Shown here: in pieces, positions 17,748-26,053 of the stretch
Layout: each line of letters opens with the position of its first letter
How positions within the stretch are numbered: position 1 is the stretch's first letter
Assembly (NCBI GenBank): GCA_017441605.1
Contig: JAFRXD010000026.1
Location: 1 to 64,000 of the forward strand
Direction: 5' to 3'
Source: Thermoguttaceae bacterium
GTDB lineage: Bacteria > Planctomycetota > Planctomycetia > Pirellulales > Thermoguttaceae
Length of the DNA: 64,000 nt
Made by a program: the position numbers and the translations under genes
Notes under the pieces: model-generated
The model's input: the letters and a program-made list of their open reading frames with translations, nothing else
What the model was told of the DNA's origin: nothing
Database searches by the model: none

Positions 17748-17775
17748 ATTATACCGGATTAATCCGTAAAAACAA
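17748..17775 (-). promoter_or_regulatory. Putative promoter with a palindromic operator in the spacer
   Basis: On the minus strand TTGTTT (17775-17770) and TATAAT (17753-17748) are separated by 16 bases. The spacer holds the perfect 12-bp palindrome CGGATTAATCCG (17755-17766), a placement where a repressor would block RNA polymerase. Confidence 0.5.
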
Positions 17776-17875
17776 CGACCTTTTTATCGTCCGTTGCGAG
17801 ACCCGAAAAGAATTTTTCAACGACGAAACAAAAATGCCGTTTATTTTTTTTCAAATTACCCGCTTTCCCCAAATT

Positions 17876-17916
17876 AAAACAAAGGCGCCGGACTTGCCCT
17901 CGGACAAATCCGACGC
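17876..17916 (-). terminator. Terminator downstream of the frameshifted Gfo/Idh gene
   Basis: Read on the minus strand, a 12-bp stem (GGCGTCGGATTT paired with AAGTCCGGCGCC, wobbles allowed) is followed by TTTGTTTT. It lies about 30 bases past the restored stop at 17948, which supports the frameshift reading of that gene. Confidence 0.65.
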
Positions 17917-17947
17917 CGATACGGGCGACGACTCGCGTATTCTAAAA

Positions 17948-18977
17948 TCAGAACATAACTTGGGTTCGCAAATTACAGGAATCGATTTCCTTATGGCACA
18001 TCGCGACCGCGTCGCGGGCGAGAGAACCGTCTAGCATCGCGGAGGGACGACCTTCGAGGAAGCAGTTTCGCGCCTCGGTCAACTCGTTGACAAACGGGGT
18101 AATATCGTCGCCGGCGGGGAATTCGGGCTTTTCGATCGAGCCGTCTTCATGGAGAACCGTGACGGGGACTTGGTTGAAGCAATCGGTAGATCGTCGCCTT
18201 CTCGAAGTGAACTTCGTACGAGAAAGTGAACGGGCGACCCTGTTGCAGAATGCAGCCGCTCGTCGCGGTAACGACCAAATCGGAGTCGTTGTAGATAAAT
18301 TGCGAATTGAAGTATTGCGGAGCCTCGCCGCGAAGCCGACCTTGGGTGCGGACCGCCTTCGGCATGCCGAACATCGTTCGGATGAAATGCGCGTCGTGAA
18401 CGTGCAGGTCGAGCATCGGACCGCCGGAGCCTTCCATACTGTAGAACTTGTCGAGATTGAGCCAAACCGGGTCGGAGATCACGCGAGTGAACTGACCGCC
18501 CAAGCACTTGCCAAAGCGACCGTCGATCTTTGCTTGATAAATGTAGTTGAACGCGTCGAAGAACGGAAGGACGTGCCCGATCATCAGAAGTTTCCCGTTT
18601 TTCTTCGCGGCTTCGACCATCGCGACGCCCTCTTCGGCTTTCAGCGAGATCGGCTTTTCGCAGAAGACGTTTTTGCCCGCGTTGAGCGCGGCGATCGTGT
18701 TCGCGGCGTGAGCGGCGGGGGGCAGGCAGATATCGACGACGTCGACGTTCGGGTCGGCGAGCATATCGTCGAGCTTTTCGTAAGTCGCGACGCCCGTCAG
18801 GTCCATCTGGGTTCCTTGCGGACCAAAGTTGCCCTTGATTTTCGTCCAATCGCCGGAAAGGCGCTCTTTAAAGAAGGACTCGCAAAGGGCGACGACTTTC
18901 ACGTTCTCGATGCGTTGGTACGCGAGATAGTGAATCATGCCCATAAAACCGATTCCGACGATCCCGACTTTCAGCAT
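17948..18977 (-). pseudogene. Gfo/Idh/MocA family oxidoreductase with a single-base frameshift
   Basis: The N-terminal 265 or so codons give a normal NAD(P)-binding Gfo/Idh protein: GIVGIGFMG nucleotide loop, CEKPIS, and HVHDAHF in the active-site region. The frame then breaks near 18185. Dropping one base of the GG at 18185-18186 restores reading: ATIY continues as DCFNQVPVTVLHEDG and runs to a TGA at 17948, giving a 342-residue protein of normal family length, right before a terminator. Without correction the protein stops about 66 residues early. It may be a true recent mutation or a sequence error. The start has GGAG 9 bases upstream. Confidence 0.8.
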
Positions 18978-19287
18978 TGTGGAAAACTCCTTTGTTGTGC
19001 TCGGTAAGGAATAACGACCCGACGCGATTTCGCGAAGCTCGCGCCGACGATCTCTGCTTAAATTTTACGCTTTCCGACGGCGCGAATAAAGCGTTTTTCT
19101 CCCATTTTTCCAAACGCTCCAAAAACGACGCTTGAATTATCGTCAAAAACGTTTCGACCGGAATCGCGAACCGCGCCTCTTTTGGTCTAGCGTCAAAACC
19201 CCAATTTGTGTACTATTCCCGCGCGTCGTTTTCGCGACGCGCAAAAATGGAATCTCGCCGCAAATCGAAATTAAGGTAAGCTTCAAA
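18978..19287. other. 310-base divergent intergenic region
   Basis: This lies between the Gfo/Idh gene (minus) and the TPR gene (plus) and must hold both promoters. A TACTAT at 19211-19216 could be a plus-strand -10 box, but no matching -35 is clear. I see no gene or repeat in it. Confidence 0.4.
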
Positions 19288-21318
19288 ATGACAATAACCA
19301 ACGGCTCGCGAACCTCGCGATCGCGCGCGATTCTAGTCGCCGCCGCGACGTTGTCCCTTTTGCCTCTCGCCCAAGCGCGCGGGGACGATCCCAAAGTCGC
19401 CCCCGCCGATTACGTCGCGGTCGCCGTCGACTTGGCGGACGCGATCGAGCAGACCTCGGGGCAAGCCCCGGTCGCCTCGAAAGACGCCGCGAAACTGGGG
19501 CGCGCCAAGAAATCGGACGCGCCGAAAACGGGGGTCGTCGACGAAGTCGAGCAAAAACTGCCGAAGCTGAACGTTCGCGCGGACTCCGACGAGCCGACCG
19601 AGCACAAGCCCCACGGCGCGTCGCTCGCGGGCGTCCAGCCCGGAGTAACGAAGTTCGTCGAACTCTCGAAAAACCCGACGTTCGCCAAGCCGGTCGCCGA
19701 CGAGCTGGTGGACGGCTATCGCGTTCTCACTTACCAAGACCCGACCCTTCCCGACGCGACGATCCAAATCGTCGGCAAAGGGGAGCTCGTCGAGGCGATT
19801 ATGATCAACTTGGCGGAAGCGCGCGCGGAATCGGACGCGCGCAAGGTCTTCGAGTCGGAAATCAAAGACGTCCGCCCGATCTGGACCCCGGACGAGCTCG
19901 GCAATTTCCGAGAAGTCTTTCCGGAAAAGGGCGTCGCCTTCGTGCTGGAAAAGGGCGAAAACCCCGGATTGCCGAGCAATCGGGTGGTGCAAATCGTCGC
20001 GGAAACGGTGAAGTGCGAATACTTCATTATGCGCGCGGAGCAAGACCTTCGCGTCTCCTACACCTACGCGCGAGACGACGCGGAGCACGCCCTGCTCCAC
20101 GACGCCGAAGCCCCGGGCGCCTATTGGATTCTAGCGAAAACGCACCTCGCCGTCGGCGACGCGACCAGCGCGCGCAAAAGAGTCTACAAGGCGATTAAGC
20201 TCAACGACTCCCTTCCTCAATTCCACCTGACCTACATCGAGGCGCTTATCGAGGCGGGGGAAGTCGACTCGGCGCTGCGCTATATGGACGCCGTTCGCGA
20301 ATCGTTCCAAGAGCACCCGCTCTATCAAACCGAGGCCCTCGTTCTCGACTCGATTCTCCGTCGCGAAGAAGCGGAGCCCGACTACGACGCCTCGATCGCC
20401 CAAGGGCAGCGCGCCCTCAAATTGCTCGGAACCCTATACGAATCGAAGCTGACCCCCGAGGTCGTCTGGGCGGCGAAGGCCCTAGAAGAGCGCGCGAATC
20501 TTTCGATCGCGATCGCGGTGGCGCGCAAAAAGTGGAAGAACGCGGGGGACCAAGAGCGCGCGTTCGAATGGATCGACGCGGCGACGGCGGTCGCGACTGA
20601 AATCGACAAAATGGCGAGCAAGGAGTCGCAACTCCCGAGCGCGCAAATCGACGTTCTGCAAGCGGGCTTGGAATGTTGTCTCGAAATGCCCGACGCGAAA
20701 CAAGTCGACGCGTACGCGGATCGCGCGATCGCCTCGGCCGACATCTATCTTAAGAAGACGCTGGACGAGGTTTCGGCGGCTTCGGTTCGCTGGCGAATCG
20801 GAAAGGCGCTGGCGAACGCGGCGCGAATCTACGAGTCGCGCGGCGACTTCGCCAAAGCGGCGAAACTCGGCGAGCAAGCGGTCGAGTATTTGACGGTCGT
20901 CACGGACTATCGCCCGCCGGTCGATCGCGTTCCGACCGCCTTGGCGCGGCTAGAGCTGGGGCAAATCTACGCCGACGGCCTTAAAGACGCGAAAAAGGCG
21001 AGCGCGCATTTCGGCAAAGCGGTCGAGTTGTTCGAGGAAATCAAGTCGGTCGTTCGCGCGAAAGACGCGGCGGCGATCGGAGGTTCGTTGGCGTCCGCCG
21101 CCGCTTCCTCCTGGAAACGAGGCGAGAAGCAAGAAGGGCTGAAAGCGCTCGTCTCCGCCGTCGAATTCCTGGAAAAAGCCCGGGAGGGCGGATTCGTCTC
21201 CGACGCGGACATGTGGAAGCCTTACGCGAATCTCTCGGTTATGTACAAAGGCTCGAACGACGCGGCGAACGCGGCGAAATACAAGAAACTCGCCGATCAA
21301 GTCGCTCCCAAGAAATAA
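19288..21318 (+). CDS. Exported TPR-rich protein
   Basis: This 676-residue protein has a signal peptide (SRSRAILVAAATLSLLPLA then ARG) and, from about residue 240 on, alpha-helical tetratricopeptide-like repeats (for example AYWILAKTHLAVGDATSARK, FAKAAKLGEQAVEYL and KKASAHFGKAVELFEEI). The N-terminal region after the signal is charged and probably disordered. Such proteins scaffold other proteins in the periplasm; no catalytic motif is seen. ATG 19288 is chosen over the open upstream frame because AAGGTAAG precedes it and the signal peptide begins there. A strong terminator follows. Confidence 0.8.
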   Translation: MTITNGSRTSRSRAILVAAATLSLLPLAQARGDDPKVAPADYVAVAVDLADAIEQTSGQAPVASKDAAKLGRAKKSDAPKTGVVDEVEQKLPKLNVRADSDEPTEHKPHGASLAGVQPGVTKFVELSKNPTFAKPVADELVDGYRVLTYQDPTLPDATIQIVGKGELVEAIMINLAEARAESDARKVFESEIKDVRPIWTPDELGNFREVFPEKGVAFVLEKGENPGLPSNRVVQIVAETVKCEYFIMRAEQDLRVSYTYARDDAEHALLHDAEAPGAYWILAKTHLAVGDATSARKRVYKAIKLNDSLPQFHLTYIEALIEAGEVDSALRYMDAVRESFQEHPLYQTEALVLDSILRREEAEPDYDASIAQGQRALKLLGTLYESKLTPEVVWAAKALEERANLSIAIAVARKKWKNAGDQERAFEWIDAATAVATEIDKMASKESQLPSAQIDVLQAGLECCLEMPDAKQVDAYADRAIASADIYLKKTLDEVSAASVRWRIGKALANAARIYESRGDFAKAAKLGEQAVEYLTVVTDYRPPVDRVPTALARLELGQIYADGLKDAKKASAHFGKAVELFEEIKSVVRAKDAAAIGGSLASAAASSWKRGEKQEGLKALVSAVEFLEKAREGGFVSDADMWKPYANLSVMYKGSNDAANAAKYKKLADQVAPKK

Positions 21319-21343
21319 ATGGCGAACTCGTTGTTCCTCGCTT

Positions 21344-21382
21344 GGCGCCGACGCTCCTTTTCGGAGGGTCGGCGCTTTTTTT
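21344..21382 (+). terminator. Rho-independent terminator after the TPR gene
   Basis: A long stem (GCGCCGAC-GCTCC / GGAGG-GTCGGCGC) with a TTTTC loop is followed by seven T. Confidence 0.85.
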
Positions 21383-21658
21383 GGGAAAACCGGGGGCTTT
21401 TCTCAACTCTCGCGAGGGTTGGACCGATAAAAAGTGGGCGCGGAAAACCTTCTTTTAAGGTTTTTCGGCAAAAGCGGTAGAATTGTTGCAGTGAACAAGC
21501 GCGATTCGCCGATACAAAGCAAAACAAAAAAGAACGCGAAGCGCGGCGGCGTCCGCCGGCGTCGACGCGTTGCATTATCGGTTAAACCGAAACGTTCGTC
21601 GAGCGTCGACGTTGCGAATCGCTTCGAGCGACGTTTCATATCACGGAGGAGAAACGCG

Positions 21659-21877
21659 ATGCGTAAAATTTTACTGTCGCTGTTGTTGGGGGCGCTGGCG
21701 CTGAGTTCCGTCGGTTGCGTGTTGCCGGCCTATTCCGGCGATCCCGCCAAGAGAACGCAACAGCTCTATAATACGTCCGAAGACTTGCGTCAGACGGAAG
21801 AGACCTGGGAAAGAGTCTGGATGATCGACCAACCCAGCCATATGACCCCGTATCGTACCCACGGCGGGATTACCTGA
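21659..21877 (+). CDS. Small lipoprotein, 72 residues
   Basis: The protein begins MRKILLSLLLGALALSSVGC, a lipoprotein signal with lipobox SVGC and acylated cysteine C20. The mature part is only about 53 residues and polar, with YNTSEDLRQTEETWERVW as a helical centre. A very strong ribosome site (GGAGGAG) precedes the ATG, suggesting high expression. The longer open frame starting further upstream has no ribosome site and no signal sequence at its start. It probably sits in an envelope membrane; its function is unknown. A terminator follows at 21931. Confidence 0.8.
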   Translation: MRKILLSLLLGALALSSVGCVLPAYSGDPAKRTQQLYNTSEDLRQTEETWERVWMIDQPSHMTPYRTHGGIT

Positions 21878-21930
21878 TTCGGAACCGACGAGCGATCTCG
21901 TTTAATCCTTCGTTTCGCGTAAAAACATAT

Positions 21931-21963
21931 CGAGCGCGCGTCGACCTTCGGCGCGCGTTTTTT
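21931..21963 (+). terminator. Rho-independent terminator after the small lipoprotein
   Basis: GCGCGCG repeats inverted around TCGACCTTCG are followed by six T. Confidence 0.7.
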
Positions 21964-22013
21964 CAACGATGGCGCGAGGCGGGAAGAAAAAGGAGAAAAT
22001 TTCGTTTTTCTCC

Positions 22014-22041
22014 TTGACGGAACGGAAATCTCGGTTAGAAT
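22014..22041 (+). promoter_or_regulatory. Putative promoter for the tRNA pair
   Basis: TTGACG (22014-22019), a 16-base spacer and TAGAAT (22036-22041) lie 64 bases upstream of tRNA-Ala. Confidence 0.6.
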
Positions 22042-22104
22042 GCACGCGTCGCTTTTGAGGCGAGGGCTCGGTTCGGGTCTTGCCTTCGAGGGCGCGATCC
22101 TTTC

Positions 22105-22177
22105 GGGGAGTTAGCTCAGTTGGGAGAGCGCGACGTTCGCAATGTCGAGGTCGAGGGTTCGACTCCCTTACTCTCCA
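22105..22177 (+). tRNA. tRNA-Ala (anticodon CGC)
   Basis: The 73-base sequence folds into a full cloverleaf: acceptor GGGGAGT/ACTCTCC, D arm GCTC...GAGC, anticodon loop TTCGCAA with anticodon CGC, and T arm GAGGG-TTCGACT-CCCTT. The third acceptor pair is G-U, the classic alanine identity element. The CCA end is not encoded. Confidence 0.93.
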
Positions 22178-22179
22178 CT

Positions 22180-22212
22180 AAACCGGCCGACTTGTTTGAC
22201 CGGTTTTTTTTT
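22180..22212 (+). terminator. Hairpin between the two tRNAs
   Basis: AAACCGG and CCGGTTT form a 7-bp stem followed by a long T-run. It may end the tRNA-Ala transcript or act in its processing. Confidence 0.6.
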
Positions 22213-22216
22213 GCTT

Positions 22217-22290
22217 GGGCGACTAGCTCAGCCGGCTAGAGCGCCGCTTTCACACGGCGGAGGTCAGCAGTTCGAGTCTGCTGTCGCCCA
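22217..22290 (+). tRNA. tRNA-Val (anticodon CAC)
   Basis: The 74-base cloverleaf has acceptor GGGCGAC/GTCGCCC, D arm GCTC...GAGC, anticodon loop TTCACAC with anticodon CAC, and T arm CAGCA-GTTCGAG-region-TGCTG. The CCA end is not encoded. It lies 39 bases after tRNA-Ala. Confidence 0.93.
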
Positions 22291-22292
22291 CT

Positions 22293-22331
22293 AAAAAAGC
22301 CCTCTCGATTTTCCCGAGAGGGCTTTTTTAT
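22293..22331. terminator. Bidirectional terminator
   Basis: AAAAAAGCCCTCTCG / CGAGAGGGCTTTTTT is a near-perfect inverted repeat with A- and T-runs at its ends. It terminates the tRNA transcript and the convergent serine hydrolase gene. Confidence 0.85.
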
Positions 22332-22355
22332 CGAGCGAACAAATCCGGCGAACCT

Positions 22356-23303
22356 CTACTTGTCGTTTTCGACGAGAAACTTAATAAAGGCGTCCGTGTC
22401 GGAACCAAACGAATGAAGCGCCACGACGCGCTTCGTCTTGCGGTTCATATAGAGAAGTTGCCCGTTCATTCCGCCCTTAACGAACGAGTTTCCGTCTTTG
22501 TCGACTTGGTTCAGCTCAAACCCGCGCGCGAACGCCTCGTCGACGACTTCTTTGGAAAGGATTCTCTTTCCGTCGTAAACGCCGTCTTGAACGTACATTT
22601 GCCCCAATTTCGCCATATCGGAGGTGGAAATGTACATCCCGGTCGCCCCGATCGGATAGCCCTCGGGATCGGTTGAAAAGGCGTATTCGGAGAAGCGAAG
22701 CGGCTCGAGCAGCTCGCGAACCATAAAGTCGTCGAGCTTTTCGCCGGTTTTCTCGGAAACAACGCGCGAGGCGAGGTAAAACGCGGCGTCGGTATAGCAG
22801 AACTTCGCTCCAGGCTCGTTGGGCAACTTTTGGGACAAAACGATCTTAAGGAAATCGCGATCCCAATCGACGGGATCGACCGCGTCGATATCGAGCTTGT
22901 CGGAGGAAGAGTCGAACCCGGCGCGGTGCCGAATAACGTCGGCGATCGTAACGTCGCGCCATCTTGGATCGAAATTTTCGGGGAAATATTTCTCAAGGAT
23001 CGGGAAGAGTTTCTCGTCGACGTCGAGTTTTCCTTGGTCTTGCAAGATCTCTAACGTCGCGCAAGTAAATAGTTTCGCGACCGAATAGGTGTTGTGGCAA
23101 CGAATCTCGGGGCGAATAACGGCGGTTTCCGACTCCCCGTCGAGTATTTCGGTAATATTGTAAATCTTTTTGCCCTCGTCGTTCGCCATTTGAACGAGTT
23201 GGGGAAGGAGTCGGGTTTTAGACGCGTCGGCGTCTTGGGCGCGGGAAACGGAAACCGTCCCGAGCGAAAGGAGCGCGAGAACCGCGCAAATCGTAAATTT
23301 CAT
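22356..23303 (-). CDS. Exported serine hydrolase, class C beta-lactamase-like
   Basis: This 315-residue protein has a signal peptide (MKFTICAVLALLSLGTVSVSRA) and a penicillin-binding/beta-lactamase fold. The SxxK motif is SVAK near residue 75, the tyrosine motif is YTD in FCYTDAAF, and the region HSFGSDTDA may hold the third motif. Family members include esterases, D-amino peptidases and beta-lactamases; here a peptidase or esterase is more likely than a resistance enzyme, but this is inference. It starts 24 bases after the GH42-like gene, so they form an operon. Confidence 0.78.
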   Translation of the reverse strand: MKFTICAVLALLSLGTVSVSRAQDADASKTRLLPQLVQMANDEGKKIYNITEILDGESETAVIRPEIRCHNTYSVAKLFTCATLEILQDQGKLDVDEKLFPILEKYFPENFDPRWRDVTIADVIRHRAGFDSSSDKLDIDAVDPVDWDRDFLKIVLSQKLPNEPGAKFCYTDAAFYLASRVVSEKTGEKLDDFMVRELLEPLRFSEYAFSTDPEGYPIGATGMYISTSDMAKLGQMYVQDGVYDGKRILSKEVVDEAFARGFELNQVDKDGNSFVKGGMNGQLLYMNRKTKRVVALHSFGSDTDAFIKFLVENDK

Positions 23304-23327
23304 CGCGATAAATCTTTCCAAAATAAG

Positions 23328-25685
23328 TTATTCGAGTCGAAGGACTTTCGTGTCGCCAAGTTTCAGTTGGAGAACGAGCGTCCCGTCGTCGGAGAGCGGT
23401 TTGTCGGTAAAGTAGTCGTAAATTTTGGTTTTCCCCGGAGGCGCCCTAAACGTATAGGTCTCGTCGCAAGGGGCGTGCAAGACGACGTAGGGACCGTTCG
23501 CCCAGACGGCGCACCAGCGGTCGGTATAGATCCAGACGCCCGCCGCGGACGCCTCTGGACGCAGTTCATGGGTCGTAACGCCCTCTAACGGAACGTAGTA
23601 AACGCGCGCGCCGGTCTCTTTCGCGCGCGCGACGATTTGGGCGCGAACGTCGGCGTCAAGCGCGTCCGGGTTGAGAACGACGGTCAGCTTCGGCGCGCGA
23701 ACGCGTCCGGAAAGCAAGTCGTCGAGGTCGTATTGAGCGTAGGGCGCGCTCGTTAAATCCAGGGCCTTGCGGAATTGGTAAATAGTTTTGGAGAAGCTCC
23801 CGCTCGAAACTTTGAGCATCGATTTCTCGGAGAGAAAGACGCCGATTTCGGGGACGTACGGGGTCGGATTGTCGAGGAAATAGCGATCCATCTTCGCCAA
23901 GGAGGCGGAGGCGGCCCACAGCTCGTCGGAATCGTACCACCCGGCGGCGCCAAGATCCATTAGCCACGTTCCAAAGTTGCGAATCGCGGTCTCGCCGGAG
24001 TTGCGCAAGAGAACGCTAATCGAGTCTTGGAGATTGTCCGTTGGCGAGAAGAGTCGCTCTCCCGCGGCGTAGGCGAGATAAGTGCGCGCGTCGTCCTCGT
24101 AAAGATAGAGTTTCCCCGCGGCTTCGACGCTCTCGGCGTTGAGCATGCAGGCGCAACCGCCCCCCAACTGCCGCTCGAAATAGGAAACGGGGGAGCAAAT
24201 AATATCGACGTCGGGCGAGTCGAGGAGGTCGCGCAGGGCGTAGTGGGCGCTCTCGGCGGGGCCTTTCTCGACGAGCGAGAACTCGTAAGAGTAGCCGTAG
24301 AAGAAGATCGACAGTTTCCGCCCGTTCGTCTCGCGGCGAATCGTCTTCGCGAGATCAAGAATCAGCCCGGTCATCGTCGATTGCCAGTACTCGTAAAAAT
24401 CGACGATTTTGCGCGAGTTGACGATGGCCTTTTCCCTAGCCGCGTCGCGCTCTTCGACGCTCGGAACCTCGGCGGTCTCGAGCGAGACGCCCTCGTCGCC
24501 CCAAGCCTCGCGAAGCGCCGAGTCCGTTCCGTACTTATCGCGCAGCCAAGCGCGGAAGGCGACCCGGTCGGCGACGGAGAACCCGCCGTAACCCTCGGTC
24601 CACGTGTTCGGAACGAACCACTCGCTCGAATTCTGACCGGCGGGGTGGTACCCGGCGATCGAGTCGCCGTAGCGCTCTTCCAAATGCCGAATCGCGGCGG
24701 CGAGCGCGTCGCAAGCGGCTTGTCGATACTCGGGGGAAACGGGCGCCGCCCAGTCCCAGCCGAGCCCATCGTAGTCCTCGCCGGCATTGCCCCACACGGC
24801 GCGCGCGTCCGGATGCTCGTCGAGCCAGCGAGGAGGGGCGTCCAAGCTCAATCTGGGCCAAAGTTTCGCGTTGGGGTTCGCTTTAAGGGCGGCGTCGCAA
24901 ACGAGATCGAGGGGCGCCCAATCGTATTCGCCGTTTTCGTCGGGCCACACGTTCATATGGGGCATAAGGGAGACGAAATCGACGCCCGCCTTGGCGGCGC
25001 GCTCGACTTGCGAGCTAAAGACGTCGGGGCCGACGGCGCCCAACTTGATAAAGGACGGCGACGCGGGGCGATAGACCGCCGCTTGGACGTTTCGGTCGAC
25101 GTCCGAGCTAGCCTCGAACTTGACGACGTAGGTCGCGCCTTTTTTAAGTTTTAGATTGGTATTGTGGTAGAGATGGAAATCGGGCTCCCAATCCTCAGGA
25201 AACTCGTTCAAACGAACGACCAGCTTCCCCGACTCGACCCCGACCGTCGCGATTGTTCGATCCTGAAAGACGTCGTGAAACGTCGTCCAGTTCTTGGAGT
25301 ATTCCCCCGGGGAATTGAATCGATAAGGCCCCGCGACGACGCGCCCCGTCTCTTTCTCGACGATCTCGATATTGTCGAGAAAAACGACGCCCGGTTCGGA
25401 ACCAAATCGAAAGTGAAGCGTCCCCTTCCCTTGGGAATCGTCCGCCGAGACAAATTCGTTCTCGAAGAGCTTCGACTCGGGGGTAAATCGAAGAGACGCC
25501 GAACCGAGCATGCCGAAAAAGACCCGGGATCTGACCGGGGTTCCGTCGATCGTAATTACGGGAACTCCCCCGCGCGTTTCGACCGCGTATTTGACGCCGG
25601 AATCCGCTCCGAGCGCCGACGAGATCGCCGACGCCAAGAGGGCGAGCCCCAGCGCCGTCGTCGATAATAAAGATCTATGCGCCAT
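23328..25685 (-). CDS. Exported beta-galactosidase-like glycoside hydrolase (GH42-like)
   Basis: This 785-residue protein has a signal peptide (MAHRSLLSTTALGLALLASA...), an N-terminal carbohydrate-binding-like beta domain (to about residue 210) and a TIM-barrel region. The segment GYHPAGQNSSEWF probably holds the acid/base glutamate, and YLYEDDARTYL holds a candidate nucleophile, as in GH42 and related clan A enzymes. A C-terminal domain resembling the GH42 trimerisation domain follows (TVVLNPDALD). The open frame starts 42 codons upstream, but ATG 25685 has CGGAGAC upstream and starts the signal peptide. It should hydrolyse plant or host glycans outside the cytoplasm. Confidence 0.68.
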   Translation of the reverse strand: MAHRSLLSTTALGLALLASAISSALGADSGVKYAVETRGGVPVITIDGTPVRSRVFFGMLGSASLRFTPESKLFENEFVSADDSQGKGTLHFRFGSEPGVVFLDNIEIVEKETGRVVAGPYRFNSPGEYSKNWTTFHDVFQDRTIATVGVESGKLVVRLNEFPEDWEPDFHLYHNTNLKLKKGATYVVKFEASSDVDRNVQAAVYRPASPSFIKLGAVGPDVFSSQVERAAKAGVDFVSLMPHMNVWPDENGEYDWAPLDLVCDAALKANPNAKLWPRLSLDAPPRWLDEHPDARAVWGNAGEDYDGLGWDWAAPVSPEYRQAACDALAAAIRHLEERYGDSIAGYHPAGQNSSEWFVPNTWTEGYGGFSVADRVAFRAWLRDKYGTDSALREAWGDEGVSLETAEVPSVEERDAAREKAIVNSRKIVDFYEYWQSTMTGLILDLAKTIRRETNGRKLSIFFYGYSYEFSLVEKGPAESAHYALRDLLDSPDVDIICSPVSYFERQLGGGCACMLNAESVEAAGKLYLYEDDARTYLAYAAGERLFSPTDNLQDSISVLLRNSGETAIRNFGTWLMDLGAAGWYDSDELWAASASLAKMDRYFLDNPTPYVPEIGVFLSEKSMLKVSSGSFSKTIYQFRKALDLTSAPYAQYDLDDLLSGRVRAPKLTVVLNPDALDADVRAQIVARAKETGARVYYVPLEGVTTHELRPEASAAGVWIYTDRWCAVWANGPYVVLHAPCDETYTFRAPPGKTKIYDYFTDKPLSDDGTLVLQLKLGDTKVLRLE

Positions 25686-26053
25686 TATATTGTCTCCGTT
25701 TGTCATTGCGCGCCAAAGCGTCGCGTTCGACCGGCGCGCTCCCATAAGGATACCGGAGTCGAGAGCGCGGGTCAAGTCGCGGCGAGAAACTATGGGAAAA
25801 ATGGGCGCCAAAAACGCGGGGCGGGCGTTGGCGGGGAGATGTTTTTGCGCGGGATCGTTCCCGCCGCTAGGAATTTGAACTTGCCCTCAAGACCTTGCGA
25901 TTCTAATAGCCGCGCGATGAATTTTCGGCGCTTGATTCAGTAAAAATACTCGGGTACAATAAAGGTTGTCGGTAATTTTTGCGCTTGTGTGGAAGAATCT
26001 TCGCAAGCTTTCTAATTCCGGCGCGTCAAAACATAGTTTTCTAGGAGGGAACA
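25686..26053. other. 368-base divergent intergenic region
   Basis: Apart from the toxin-gene promoter at 25932-25960 I see no gene, repeat or stable hairpin here. Base composition becomes A/T-richer toward the toxin gene. Confidence 0.4.
25932..25960 (+). promoter_or_regulatory. Putative promoter for the HINT-toxin gene
   Basis: TTGATT (25932-25937), a 17-base spacer and TACAAT (25955-25960) lie about 95 bases upstream of the ATG. Confidence 0.5.

Noticed and set aside
17834..18034. Small plus-strand frame starting MPFIFFQITRF
   Set aside because: It lies over the terminator and the restored 3' end of the frameshifted Gfo/Idh gene; no ribosome site.
24027..25154. 375-codon plus-strand frame across the GH42-like gene
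   Set aside because: Antisense shadow; the minus-strand protein has a signal peptide and catalytic segments.
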